A stretch of DNA of 64,000 nt from Cyanobacteria bacterium FACHB-63. Lineage in GTDB: Bacteria > Cyanobacteriota > Cyanobacteriia > Leptolyngbyales > Leptolyngbyaceae. Below, piece by piece: positions 43,942 through 52,360 of this stretch (the stretch's first letter is position 1; every line of letters starts with the position of its first letter). The notes beneath the pieces are model-generated. The model saw only the letters and a program-made list of their open reading frames with translations, made no database searches and had not been told where the DNA came from. The stretch is from NCBI GenBank assembly GCA_014695255.1, contig JACJNX010000046.1, positions 124,001-188,000 of the forward strand, read 5' to 3'. A program made the position numbers and the translations under genes.

Positions 43942-44181
43942 ATGAGTCTCAATCATCAGTCTGCTAATTCTACTCCAGTGCAAGCCGGAGGTGCATTAAG
44001 CTTTTTTGAAAGATGCCTAACGCTTTGGGTCTTTCTTTGCATTGGCATTGGTATTGGATTAGGGCGACTGTTCCCATCTATCGCCATAACGCTAGATACA
44101 ATGAGCATTTATCAAGTGTCGATTCCGATCGCACTCTGCTTGTTTTTCATGATTAGTCGCGCCGTTAATTATAGATTCTAA
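43942..44181 (+). pseudogene. acr3: Acr3 arsenite exporter, N-terminal fragment
   Basis: ATG 43942 opens SLNHQSANSTPVQAGGALSFFERCLTLWVFLCIGIGIGLG and continues IYQVSIPIALCLFFM, the first two membrane segments of Acr3 (normally about 350-400 aa). The frame then leaves the family at about 44152 (ISRAVNYRF, stop 44181). Sequence of unclear origin follows, then the second IS remnant at 44222. The arsenite pump is therefore truncated; the event probably came with the right-hand IS copy. Confidence 0.9.
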
Positions 44182-44221
44182 GCGCTGGTCTCACTGTTGC
44201 TTGAGTTGCTTAGTGTTTAGA

Positions 44222-44376
44222 ATGAACTAAGTGCGAAACGATACTGAGAACTACTGCACTAACGCTTTGAGGAGTGGCGAGAAATCGCTTGCCTGAAAAT
44301 TGCTGCGTAACATTGAGCAACGCTGAATGTTCAAGGATTGTTGTGCTTAAATTTGAATATTTCCGGTTAAGTTGAC
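44222..44376 (+). mobile_element. Right-end remnant of the same IS6-like element
   Basis: Starting at ATGAACTAAGT, this stretch matches 39321-39473 of the first element with scattered differences. The shared stretch GCTGCGTAACATTGAGCAAC and the terminal GGTTAAGTTGAC are identical. It lies in the same orientation as the left copy and ends at the resumed DUF442 gene. Together they bracket the arsenic island. Confidence 0.85.
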
Positions 44377-44466
44377 TGCGAAGAGCAAGCCAAAACTGAC
44401 TTAAACAAAATTTGGCAGCCCGATTCAACTTGGCAGGTATTTCTCGAACAGTACAAACCGTCGTAA
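44377..44466 (+). pseudogene. C-terminal fragment of the same DUF442 gene
   Basis: From 44380 the frame reads EEQAKTDLNKIWQPDSTWQ, then VFLEQYKPS and TAA at 44464-44466. This matches the DUF442 C-terminus (EEAxxDLxKIWxPxxxW). With the 37-residue N-terminal piece at 38689, only about 65 of roughly 145 residues remain, and the catalytic HC-x5-R region is lost. Its presence shows the insertion replaced the middle of the gene. Confidence 0.85.
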
Positions 44467-45129
44467 TTAGAGATATCCATGTTCTGCTAAAAATTCTGCT
44501 GAAATGCGATCGGGCACTTCTGTCTCCGATCGACCCCCGCGCAGAAATTTCTCCACATACTTACCGAGAATATCACCCTCCAAATTCACCCAATCTCCGG
44601 GTTTTAGCTCAGACAAATTCGTTTCAGCATAAGTATGCGGAATCACCGCTACCGTAAACCAAGAGCCATCCGCAGCACAGTTTGCCACGGTGAGACTAAT
44701 GCCATTCACCGAAATACTTCCTTTTGGGAGAATATACCGCGCTACCTGTTCGCTTTGAGTCTTAAATCGAACTTCCCAGGAAGTTGCAGTTGGAGTTGAC
44801 GATTCAAACGTTCCAATGCCATCCACATGACCCGTAACGAAATGCCCACCTAACTTGCTTCCGACCCGCAGCGAGGTTTCTAAATTTACCACTCTTGTCC
44901 CGCCTGCCGATCGTTCTAACGTCGTGCGGCTCACCGTCTCCGGAGACACATCTGCTACAAATCCATCGCTCAAAATCTCAGCCACGGTTAAACAAACGCC
45001 ATCTACTGCGACGCTATCACCGATCGCTAAATCCTGCAAAATCATGCCGACTCGCGAACCTGAGATTCTCACCTGCTCAGGACTCAAGATCGCCAAATGT
45101 CCCACCGTTTGAACCAGTCCTGTAAACAC
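44467..45129 (-). CDS. ribE: Riboflavin synthase alpha subunit
   Basis: RibE dismutates two 6,7-dimethyl-8-ribityllumazine molecules to riboflavin. The 220-aa protein shows two lumazine-binding repeats. The first starts MFTGLVQTVGHLAILS and contains GDSVAVDGVCLTVAEIL. The second contains GGHFVTGHVDGIGTFES and GSISVNGISLTVANCAADGSWFTVAVIPHTYAETNL. It ends one base after the DUF442 fragment, the ancestral right neighbour of that gene. Confidence 0.96.
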   Translation of the reverse strand: MFTGLVQTVGHLAILSPEQVRISGSRVGMILQDLAIGDSVAVDGVCLTVAEILSDGFVADVSPETVSRTTLERSAGGTRVVNLETSLRVGSKLGGHFVTGHVDGIGTFESSTPTATSWEVRFKTQSEQVARYILPKGSISVNGISLTVANCAADGSWFTVAVIPHTYAETNLSELKPGDWVNLEGDILGKYVEKFLRGGRSETEVPDRISAEFLAEHGYL

Positions 45130-45497
45130 AAATAAAATCCTTCTTACAAAATGATAATAGTTCGGGAGCGATCGTCCCCGTTTGTGATTTTGCTTCTATG
45201 ACTAGGATTGCGGAATTGTTGAAATCTGCTCCTTTAGACAGGTTACAGTCTAAAATCACAATACGGCTTCGTGCTGATTTTATTTCCGCTTCAGAAAAAT
45301 GATGAAATTGGGAAGTCTTCTTTATTTTGTCAAATTTTGAAGTGGATCATTTAGGATCAAGTTCAAAGACTAGGGCATTGTAAACGGCACTGCTCGACCC
45401 TTATTCCGCTCCCGGATGCGATCGGGTACGTTTTTTGACCTGATGTCTGTTCACTTCTCCACCTATACTGTGCTTCCGGAGTTCTAGAGGCTACACC
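45130..45497. other. Intergenic region upstream of ribE and the DUF151 nuclease
   Basis: These 368 bases hold the promoters of divergent genes. A -10-like TATACT lies at 45464-45469, 29 bases before the nuclease start. A 34-codon ORF (45198-45302, MTRIAELLKSAPLDRLQSK onward) has a protein-like sequence but no ribosome site I can support. No RNA or repeat is visible. Confidence 0.35.
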
Positions 45498-46004
45498 ATG
45501 ATTGAAATGAAGGTTGCGGGCATTGCGTTAGACGCGCAGACTCGAAGCCCGATCGTATTGCTTAAAGACGCAACCGATCGACGAGCGCTTCCAATTTACA
45601 TCGGTCAAGATCAAGCTAAGGCAATTATTAGCGTTCTCGAAGGTCAAGTCCCGCCGCGACCCCTGACCCACGATCTGATCGTGAACTTCTTGGAAGCTTG
45701 GCAAATGACCGTAGAAAAGGTGATTATCCATTCCCTACAGGATAATACTTTTTATGCGGTGCTAATTGTGGCGCAGGGAGAAGCACGACGCGAGGTTGAT
45801 TCGCGTCCAAGCGATGCGATCGCGATTGCTCTCCGCACAAATAGCCCCATCTGGGTAATGGAAGAAGTTGTAGCGGATGCGTCGATTCCGGTTGATCGCG
45901 ACGCAGACGAAGCAGAGCGACGCGCCTTCCGAGAATTTGTGTCAAATCTCAGCCCGGATGAACTGATTCAGCGTGGGCGGTTTAGCAGCGGAGAAGCGCA
46001 GTAA
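45498..46004 (+). CDS. Bifunctional nuclease family protein (DUF151)
   Basis: The 168-aa product has the DUF151 core: MIEMKVAGIALDAQTRSPIVLLKDATDRRALPIYIGQDQAKAI, then LTHDLIVNFLEAW and RPSDAIAIALRTNSPIWVMEEV. Family members have DNase/RNase activity in plants and fold like the ferredoxin-type BFN domain. It is followed after 11 bases by the aldo/keto reductase gene, so an operon is likely. It is a common cyanobacterial core gene. Confidence 0.92.
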   Translation: MIEMKVAGIALDAQTRSPIVLLKDATDRRALPIYIGQDQAKAIISVLEGQVPPRPLTHDLIVNFLEAWQMTVEKVIIHSLQDNTFYAVLIVAQGEARREVDSRPSDAIAIALRTNSPIWVMEEVVADASIPVDRDADEAERRAFREFVSNLSPDELIQRGRFSSGEAQ

Positions 46005-46015
46005 ACATCTCGCTC

Positions 46016-47116
46016 ATGCAGTATCGCCGCTTCGGTCAGACAAACCTGTTTTATTCGATGTTTTCGCTGGGGACGATGCGCTGTCTGTCGTCTCCTCAAG
46101 TGATGGAACACACGGTTCAACGAGCGATCGAGCTTGGAATTAATCATATTGAGACGGCGCGGGGATACGGCAAAAGCGAGGAATTTTTGGGAATGGCATT
46201 ACAGGCTGTTCCGCGTGACAATCTTTTTCTCACAACAAAACTTCCACCAAGTTTAGATGCGGCACAAACCGATCGCTGGATCGATGAATCTCTAGAGCGC
46301 CTTCAGGTCAGTTCGATCGACAGCGTTGCGATTCATGGCTTGAATACTTGGGAGCATCTCGATTGGGTCAAAGCTGGGACAGGTTGCATGAAAGCGATTC
46401 GAGAGGCGATCGCGGATAAACGGGTGCGGCACGTTGGCTTTTCAACTCATGGAGCGCTCGATTTAATTTTGGCGACGATCGAAACCAATTTATTTGAGTT
46501 CGTCAATTTGCATTATTCGTTTTTCTTTCAGCGAAATGCTCCTGCGATCGAGCTTGCTCACCAGAGAGACATGGGTGTTTTCATCATTTCGCCTGCGGAC
46601 AAAGCAGGAATGCTACACACACCACCGCAAACGTTAATCGATCTCTGTGCGCCCTTCTCACCGCTTGAATTGAATTATCGATTTTTATCAAGCGATCCTC
46701 GAATTACTACATTGAGTGTGGGAGCCGCAAAGCCTGAAGAGTTGAATTTGCCGGACTTAGAGAAAGATTTGAGCATCGAGGAAGCGATCGATCGACTACA
46801 AGCGCAAAGAACGATCGACCCCAATCAGTGCAGCCAGTGTTATCAATGTTTACCTTGTCCCGAATCAATCCATATTCCTGAAGTGCTGCGCTTGCGAAAT
46901 CTAGCAACAGCCTACGATATGAGCAGTTTTGGTGAGTACCGCTATCGAATGTTTGAGAATGCGGGGCACTGGTTTCCGGGAAACAAAGCAAATCGCTGTA
47001 CGGATTGCGGCGATTGTTTACCGAGATGTCCGGAAGAGTTAGACATTCCGAAATTGTTACGGGAGACGCACGATCGCTTAAATGGCAAGCCCGGACGGCG
47101 ATTGTGGCAGGATTAG
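46016..47116 (+). CDS. Aldo/keto reductase with C-terminal 4Fe-4S clusters
   Basis: The 366-aa protein has an AKR TIM barrel (MQYRRFGQTNLFYSMFSLGTMRC, then GINHIETARGYGKSEE with the catalytic Tyr, then VRHVGFSTH). The C-terminal ferredoxin-type domain has two Cys sets, CSQCYQCLPCP and CTDCGDCLPRCP. Such fused enzymes are widespread in cyanobacteria; the clusters likely deliver electrons in place of, or beside, NADPH. The start ATG at 46016 lies 11 bases after the DUF151 gene. Confidence 0.92.
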   Translation: MQYRRFGQTNLFYSMFSLGTMRCLSSPQVMEHTVQRAIELGINHIETARGYGKSEEFLGMALQAVPRDNLFLTTKLPPSLDAAQTDRWIDESLERLQVSSIDSVAIHGLNTWEHLDWVKAGTGCMKAIREAIADKRVRHVGFSTHGALDLILATIETNLFEFVNLHYSFFFQRNAPAIELAHQRDMGVFIISPADKAGMLHTPPQTLIDLCAPFSPLELNYRFLSSDPRITTLSVGAAKPEELNLPDLEKDLSIEEAIDRLQAQRTIDPNQCSQCYQCLPCPESIHIPEVLRLRNLATAYDMSSFGEYRYRMFENAGHWFPGNKANRCTDCGDCLPRCPEELDIPKLLRETHDRLNGKPGRRLWQD

Positions 47117-47201
47117 ACTGAAAAGAGCGATCAACCGTGACATTGTGCAAGGCTGAGAGTTGCATGAAGAGCCTGCAAGCCGCAATTTGCCCATAAAAAA
47201 C

Positions 47202-47224
47202 GGGCAGAGAACAACACTCTGCCC
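47202..47224 (-). terminator. Intrinsic terminator of apcF
   Basis: GGGCAGAG (47202-47209) and CTCTGCCC (47217-47224) form a perfect stem with a 7-base loop; on the minus strand it is followed by GTTTTTT. It is a textbook rho-independent terminator 19 bases after the apcF stop. Confidence 0.92.
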
Positions 47225-47242
47225 ATTGATGAAAAAGAAGTC

Positions 47243-47752
47243 TTACAGATCGTTTTCGCCCAGTTCCCGCGCCATGTAATCAAAGGGTTGATCCAGGAAG
47301 CGAGTATCCGCAATACCGGCTGCGGCAGCTTTCGATTTCACAATATCCTTCATGATTTGAATGCCGCGCACGGTCGGGCCACAAGGAACGCCTAACGAGT
47401 TGTAAGTCTCGCGCAATCCTTCTAAAACCCGCTCATCTAAAACATCATTGTCGCCTGCAACCAGCGCATAAGTGGCATAGCGCAAGTAGTAGTCCATATC
47501 GCGCAGGCAAGCGGCATAGCGACGAGTCGTGTAAGCATTTCCGCCCGGACGAATCAGTTCTGGATTTTCTTCAAACAACTGCGATCCGGCTTGGCGCACA
47601 ATCTCTGCGGCATCTGCATTAATCGCCGCAGCCGCTTGAACGCGAGCCATTCCAGTATCAAAATAAGCTTTCAGGCTGTCGATCGCATTGCGATCCAAAT
47701 AACGCCCTGTAATGTCGTAGTTTCTAATCAGGCTTGTCACTGCGTCCCGCAT
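47243..47752 (-). CDS. apcF: Allophycocyanin beta-18 subunit
   Basis: ApcF is a phycobilisome core subunit that pairs with the linker ApcE in the terminal-emitter trimer. The 169-aa globin-like biliprotein has the bilin-attachment Cys82 in RRYAACLRDMDYYLRYATYAL and the conserved RPGGNAYTTRRY. It differs from ApcB by its longer C-terminus (FLDQPFDYMARELGENDL) and the opening MRDAVTSLIRNYD, which are ApcF features. It is monocistronic. Confidence 0.96.
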   Translation of the reverse strand: MRDAVTSLIRNYDITGRYLDRNAIDSLKAYFDTGMARVQAAAAINADAAEIVRQAGSQLFEENPELIRPGGNAYTTRRYAACLRDMDYYLRYATYALVAGDNDVLDERVLEGLRETYNSLGVPCGPTVRGIQIMKDIVKSKAAAAGIADTRFLDQPFDYMARELGENDL

Positions 47753-48021
47753 GAAAGTCTTCTCCCAAAAATTGGCTCAATTTGAGTTTTGCCGAATTTC
47801 CCCGCTTTACAGCAAGCTTCGGGGATTCGTAAAAGATGTAAGCTCAGTTTACCACGCAGGCTTGAGCCTCCATGTTGAACCGTACCTTGGAGCCTGTCGC
47901 TAGATGAGATGATTGTTACAATTTTTAATTCTCGTAGACGCGATCGTCAAGCCGAAATTCCTACTAGCTGCGCGCTTTGAACCTTAATCAATACTTAATT
48001 CTGTAGAACGCAAATGATTTT

Positions 48022-48063
48022 GTAACTTCTGATACAAAACTGCGTTAAACCTGTTTCTACCAT
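48022..48063 (+). promoter_or_regulatory. NtcA-activated promoter of glnA
   Basis: GTA (48022-48024), N8, TAC (48033-48035), then exactly 22 bases and TACCAT (48058-48063) give the full class II NtcA arrangement GTA-N8-TAC-N22-TAN3T. Transcription would begin near 48070, giving a leader of about 100 bases. NtcA with 2-oxoglutarate activates this promoter under nitrogen limitation. Confidence 0.9.
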
Positions 48064-48171
48064 GATTCAGGACAGATTGCGGTGAGCGGACGGCATCCCT
48101 CTAAATGTCGATTCCTGATCCGATTTAATGCTCAGCGTAGAGCAAGTTACGCGATTTACTAGGAGTATTTC

Positions 48172-49590
48172 ATGGCAACCCCACAAGAGATCTTGGCGAA
48201 GATCAATGACGAGAACATTGAGTTGATCGATCTCAAATTCATCGATACGCCAGGGATTTGGCAACACCTCACCCTGCACAGAAGCCAAATTGACGAAAGC
48301 AGCTTCACCGACGGCGTTCCGTTTGATGGATCGAGTATTCGGGGTTGGAAATCGATCAACGAATCAGATATGTCGATGGTTCCTGATCCGGATACGGCTT
48401 GGATCGATCCGTTTATGGAACACAAAACGCTGAGCATGATTTGCTCGATTCAAGAGCCGCGTACCGGACAGCCCTACAGCCGTGACCCGCGATCGATTGC
48501 CCAAAAAGCGATCGATTACCTGCAATCGACTGGACTGGGTGACACCGCTTTCTTCGGTCCTGAGGCAGAATTCTTCATTTTCGACGATGTTCGCTACGAC
48601 CAAAACCAGCATGAAGGCTACTATCACGTCGATAGCTCTGAAGGGATTTGGAACTCTGGTCGTCAAGAACCCGGTGGAAACCTCGGATACAAGCCCCGCA
48701 ACAAGGAAGGCTACTTCCCGGTAGCTCCGACCGATACTTCGCAAGATATGCGATCGGAAATGCTGCTGACGATGGCGAAATGCGGAGTGCCGATCGAAAA
48801 GCATCACCATGAAGTGGCAACGGGCGGACAGTGCGAACTCGGCTTCCGTTTTGGAACCCTGATTCAAGCCGCAGACTGGCTGATGACCTACAAGTATGTG
48901 ATCAAGAACGTCGCTCGCAAATACGGCAAATCGATCACCTTCATGCCGAAGCCTGTGTTTGGTGACAACGGTTCAGGAATGCACTGTCACCAGTCGATCT
49001 GGAACAATGGTCAGCCGACTTTTGCAGGCGATGGATATGCAGGATTGAGCCAAACCGCACTGTGGTACATCGGCGGAATCCTCAAGCACGCGCCGTCGCT
49101 GTTGGCATTCACCAACCCGACCACGAACTCCTACAAGCGCTTGGTTCCTGGCTTTGAAGCTCCCGTGAACCTGGCATACTCGCAAGGCAACCGTTCCGCA
49201 TCAGTACGGATTCCGCTCTCCGGCAACAACCCGAAAGCAAAACGCTTAGAGTTCCGCTGCCCGGATGCAACCTCGAACCCCTACTTGGCGTTTGCGGCAA
49301 TGCTGTGTGCGGGTATCGATGGTATCAAGAACCAAATCGATCCGGGTTCACCGCTGGATGTAGACATCTACGAACTCAGCCCCGAAGAATTGGCGAAAGT
49401 GCCTTCGACTCCAGGATCGCTTGCTGAAGCGCTGAAGAGTTTGGAAACCGATCACGAGTATCTGACCACAACTGGAGTCTTTACCGAAGACTTCATCGAA
49501 AGCTGGATCAGCTACAAGCTCGATCGCGAAGTGATTCCGATGAGCATTCGCCCGCATCCGTATGAGTTCATGCTCTACTACGACTGCTAA
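48172..49590 (+). CDS. glnA: Glutamine synthetase type I
   Basis: GlnA makes glutamine from glutamate, ammonium and ATP, the entry point of nitrogen assimilation. The 472-aa protein has the GSI signature [34 protein letters not shown]-like ([16 protein letters not shown]), [10 protein letters not shown], and [26 protein letters not shown]. The loop with a Tyr (DIYELSPEE) is present; in cyanobacteria regulation is by small inactivating factors instead of adenylylation. AGGAG lies 7 bases before the ATG. An NtcA promoter and a terminator flank it. Confidence 0.98.
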   Translation: MATPQEILAKINDENIELIDLKFIDTPGIWQHLTLHRSQIDESSFTDGVPFDGSSIRGWKSINESDMSMVPDPDTAWIDPFMEHKTLSMICSIQEPRTGQPYSRDPRSIAQKAIDYLQSTGLGDTAFFGPEAEFFIFDDVRYDQNQHEGYYHVDSSEGIWNSGRQEPGGNLGYKPRNKEGYFPVAPTDTSQDMRSEMLLTMAKCGVPIEKHHHEVATGGQCELGFRFGTLIQAADWLMTYKYVIKNVARKYGKSITFMPKPVFGDNGSGMHCHQSIWNNGQPTFAGDGYAGLSQTALWYIGGILKHAPSLLAFTNPTTNSYKRLVPGFEAPVNLAYSQGNRSASVRIPLSGNNPKAKRLEFRCPDATSNPYLAFAAMLCAGIDGIKNQIDPGSPLDVDIYELSPEELAKVPSTPGSLAEALKSLETDHEYLTTTGVFTEDFIESWISYKLDREVIPMSIRPHPYEFMLYYDC

Positions 49591-49613
49591 AGCGTTCTGG
49601 TTTTGAGTTGAGA

Positions 49614-49641
49614 AGCGATCGGGCTGGGTAGCCCGATCGCT
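49614..49641 (+). terminator. Intrinsic terminator of glnA
   Basis: AGCGATCGGGCT (49614-49625) and AGCCCGATCGCT (49630-49641) form a perfect 12-bp stem with a 4-base loop followed by T5. The stem incorporates HIP1-like CGATCG cores. Confidence 0.93.
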
Positions 49642-49658
49642 TTTTCATCGCTCAGTTT

Positions 49659-50132
49659 TCACAATTCAATGCGATAACGGCATTTCTGACGCTCACCGTC
49701 TTGATACATCTCGCTGTCTTCTGGTAAGTCCACAATCTCAACGAGCATTCCTCCCAAAATTTCGCAGGTTTTGCGGGATGCAGCGTTATCCGGATCGCAC
49801 GTAATCCAAAGAACTTTCAACCCGTGTTGCTTCGCAAGTGGGAAAACTAAGCGACAAGCCCTCGCAGCAAGTCGATGTCCTCTATGGTCGGGATGAACAC
49901 TATAACCAATATGCCCGTTGTACATAACAATATCGTGGGTGTTGCCGATCCTTAAATTGATGTGACCGATCGCTCGATCTGAACCTTGGCGAATCAGTTT
50001 GAACTTGTAAGCAGGGACATCACCTAGATTCAGATCGCCGAGATACTTTTCGACCAAAATCAACTCCAGGTCATTCTTCACCAGCGTATCGGGATCATAA
50101 AACTTAAACATGGATGATCTTTGCTTGAACAT
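49659..50132 (-). CDS. GNAT-family N-acetyltransferase
   Basis: The 157-aa product has the GNAT layout: IGHINLRIGNTHDIVMYNGHIGYSVHPDHRGHRLAARACRLVFPLAKQHGLKVLWITCDPDNAASRKTCEILGG. The R/Q-x-x-G-x-G/A loop appears as HRGHRLA, and the C-terminal NxAS pattern is typical of RimJ/RimL-like enzymes. Two starts are possible, ATG 50132 and ATG 50111 (MFKFYDPDTL). The substrate is unknown. Confidence 0.85.
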   Translation of the reverse strand: MFKQRSSMFKFYDPDTLVKNDLELILVEKYLGDLNLGDVPAYKFKLIRQGSDRAIGHINLRIGNTHDIVMYNGHIGYSVHPDHRGHRLAARACRLVFPLAKQHGLKVLWITCDPDNAASRKTCEILGGMLVEIVDLPEDSEMYQDGERQKCRYRIEL

Positions 50133-50269
50133 TCACACCATACCAATTTCTGCGATCGCTCATTTTCTAAGTCAAAATTTAAGTCAAAATTCGTTCCACC
50201 AAAGACGATTCTCACCCATTAGAATTCGTTACAATTATTCATAGTCGTAGATTGCTGTTTAATATCACC

Positions 50270-51385
50270 ATGCCCGATACACTCACTAAGCTGGCATATC
50301 AAACTTTTCAGCAAGGCAAAAGCTACTTTGGTTTAGCCCATAAAGCTCTTAGCACTCAATTGCTTAACATCGTTGCGCCTGCTCCAGCTGAAACCAAGCC
50401 GAATCCAAAACCTCTCTCTCTTGAACTGATTCAAACCATCCAGAAACGGATGGATGCCATCCTCGAAACCGATTGGCAAGATGCCGAAAAAGGGATTTAT
50501 CCAGCAAGTCTCTTATTCGATACTCCTTGGGACGATTTCTTCCGCTACTATCCTGCCGTTTGGCTAGATTTACCGGAAATATGGCAGCGCGTGAATCAAA
50601 AGCGCCACCAAGACTTTGATCCTGGAGTCGAGACTCAAGGCTTACCCAGCTACTATGTGCAAAATTTCCATCATCAAACGAATGGTTATTTGAGCGATGA
50701 GTCGGCGAATCTGTACGACTTGCAGGTTGAACTCTTGTTCAACGGAACCGCTGACCCGATGCGCCGTCGCGTACTCGCGCCTCTGAAAGAAGGCTTAAAG
50801 GCATTTAGCGATGTCCTACCGCAGCAAATCAAAATTCTAGATGTCGCCTGCGGGACTGGACGCACTCTGAGGAATATTCGAGGAATGTTGCCGAAAGCTT
50901 CACTGTATGGCGTGGATCTATCCGCCGCTTATTTGAGAAAAGCAAATCAATTACTGTCTCAAGTGCCCGGAACGCTGCCGCAATTAGTGCAAGGCAATGG
51001 AGAAGAGCTTCCTTACCTGGATAACTACTTCCACGCAGTGACGAGCGTATTTCTATTCCACGAATTGCCCCCCGCAGCTCGTCAAAATGTGATCAACGAG
51101 GCCTTTCGGGTGGTGAAACCGGGTGGAACCTTTATCATCTGTGACTCAATTCAGATGGCGGACTCACCGGACTTGTCGATCGCGATGGAAAACTTCCCGG
51201 AAATCTTTCATGAACCGTATTATCGCCATTACACGACCGATGATCTGACGAAGCGGTTGACTGATGCTGGCTTTACAGAGGTGTCTGAGCAGGTTCATTT
51301 CATGAGTAAGTATCTGATTGCAAAAAAGCCGATCGGAGTTCGTCTAGAACCTGAAAGCGCTGCGGTTGGTATTGCGATCTCTTAG
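50270..51385 (+). CDS. SAM-dependent methyltransferase, class I
   Basis: The 371-aa protein starts at ATG 50270 (MPDTLTKLAYQTFQQGKSYFGLAHKAL); the longer frame begins with TTG. An N-terminal ~190-residue helical extension includes WDDFFRYYPAVWLDLPEIW, a feature of a cyanobacterial/plant subgroup. The SAM motif I is ILDVACGTGRTLRNI, followed by LYGVDLSAAYL and VTSVFLFHELPPAARQNVINEAFRVVKPGGTFIICDS. It is possibly involved in quinone or lipid methylation, but the substrate is not certain. An intrinsic terminator follows. Confidence 0.85.
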   Translation: MPDTLTKLAYQTFQQGKSYFGLAHKALSTQLLNIVAPAPAETKPNPKPLSLELIQTIQKRMDAILETDWQDAEKGIYPASLLFDTPWDDFFRYYPAVWLDLPEIWQRVNQKRHQDFDPGVETQGLPSYYVQNFHHQTNGYLSDESANLYDLQVELLFNGTADPMRRRVLAPLKEGLKAFSDVLPQQIKILDVACGTGRTLRNIRGMLPKASLYGVDLSAAYLRKANQLLSQVPGTLPQLVQGNGEELPYLDNYFHAVTSVFLFHELPPAARQNVINEAFRVVKPGGTFIICDSIQMADSPDLSIAMENFPEIFHEPYYRHYTTDDLTKRLTDAGFTEVSEQVHFMSKYLIAKKPIGVRLEPESAAVGIAIS

Positions 51386-51410
51386 GTATCAAATAGTCAT
51401 TTGAGTTTTG

Positions 51411-51440
51411 CCCCTCTTTCGGAATGAAAGAGGGGTTTTT
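51411..51440 (+). terminator. Intrinsic terminator after the methyltransferase gene
   Basis: CCCCTCTTTC (51411-51420), a 5-base loop, GAAAGAGGGG (51426-51435), then T5. The 10-bp stem is perfect. Confidence 0.93.
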
Positions 51441-51921
51441 GTGATTCGTTGGGCGATAGATTTATACAACTTGTGGAAAAAAGTAGATTAGCTGATGTCT
51501 TAACTTCAAAGGACTTTGCAATAACTGATTGAATACCTATTGGTTAATAATGCTTTAAATTAGTTTGCGAATTTTATTAAATAAGTCAAATTTTGAGCAG
51601 TAGGAAAGCAGCTTTGTTGGGCTGCTTTCAACGATGACTCATGATTAAAGTGACAAAACATCTCCTAAAAAATACGCAGATCCACATTAAGACTGAAGTC
51701 TTCGCAATCTAAGTAAGGCTTGCCTTCCAATCCTAATGTTTACAATTGCAAACGCACTTCATCTAATCTGCACAATTGACCGAAGTAGCCTTGTCAAATC
51801 TTGCTTAAATCATGCGTAGGTTTGCTGAGAGTCAGACGAGATGAATGTAGTATTTTAATTGCGACGGGCAACTTCAGCGAATTGGCGGGTTGACAAACTA
51901 GCTAATTTTTGCAGGCTAGGT

Positions 51922-51974
51922 GGAGCAATTCTACTTAAGCAAAATTCTTGATCAACGTGCTTAAAAATTGCTCC
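51922..51974. repeat. Two-part inverted repeat in the gap before the DUF928-like remnant
   Basis: GGAGCAATT (51922-51930) pairs with AATTGCTCC (51966-51974), and inside it TTAAGCA (51935-51941) pairs with TGCTTAA (51958-51964). The result is a long interrupted hairpin with a 16-base loop. Confidence 0.6.
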
Positions 51975-52111
51975 CCAAGTCCGCTCTACTGAAGTCCTGT
52001 TGTGCAGTTTTCATAGTCTTTCCTCGTAGTTTGTTGCTGTTTAGGCAGCGATCGAGTGCGTGGAAGAGCTCCGATTCATCAGCGTCCATCTACTATCTAC
52101 TAATCAAAACC

Positions 52112-52270
52112 ATGTCTCTCAACCAAATCTCTCGTAACTTCTGTAGTCTCAGTATGATGATGGGATTGTTCCTCAGCCTGGTATCCATCCCACCCGTTTG
52201 CGCTCAGATTGAGCCGCCTCCCGGCTCAGGAACGCCCAGGGGGACAGCCGGTGGAGGTTCACGATCGTAA
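52112..52270 (+). CDS. Short secreted ORF, probable DUF928 N-terminal remnant
   Basis: The 52-residue product has a Sec signal peptide (MSLNQISRNFCSLSMMMGLFLSLVSIPPVCAQ) and a short tail EPPPGSGTPRGTAGGGSRS. The tail matches the start of DUF928 proteins (PPxGxGxPxGTxGGGSR), which are normally about 200-270 aa and often sit next to CHASE2 kinases, as here. The frame stops right after this motif and no DUF928 body follows in the 90 bases before the kinase. It is probably a deletion remnant that could still be secreted as a micropeptide. Confidence 0.5.
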   Translation: MSLNQISRNFCSLSMMMGLFLSLVSIPPVCAQIEPPPGSGTPRGTAGGGSRS

Positions 52271-52360
52271 CCAGTTCAACTTTGTAATGGACAACTTTAT
52301 CAACCCTGACCTACAGTCGTTACAGGATTGTAATCACCACACCTCAAGGTTAAGAAGCAG

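Larger units (their letters stand above)
51386..52111. other. 726-base AT-rich gap without a supported gene
   Basis: I see no ORF with a plausible ribosome site, and no tRNA or known RNA family. The gap contains the methyltransferase terminator (51411-51440), a perfect hairpin with arms GAAAGCAGC/GCTGCTTTC (51604-51612 with 51621-51629), a short palindrome AAGACT-GA-AGTCTT, and a large interrupted stem at 51922-51974. Confidence 0.5.

Noticed and set aside
45198-45302. 34-codon ORF MTRIAELLKSAPLDRLQSK upstream of the DUF151 gene
   Set aside because: The composition is plausible but there is no clear ribosome site, and it ends abruptly. Kept only as a remark on the intergenic region.
48064-48171. 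Possible glutamine riboswitch (glnA RNA) in the glnA leader
   Set aside because: I looked for its conserved core sequence and could not find it; the leader has no other known motif.
52271-52360. Frame reading VEVHDRNQFNFVMDNFINP after the DUF928-like remnant
   Set aside because: It is open for about 45 codons but does not match the DUF928 body and has no start; most likely chance.
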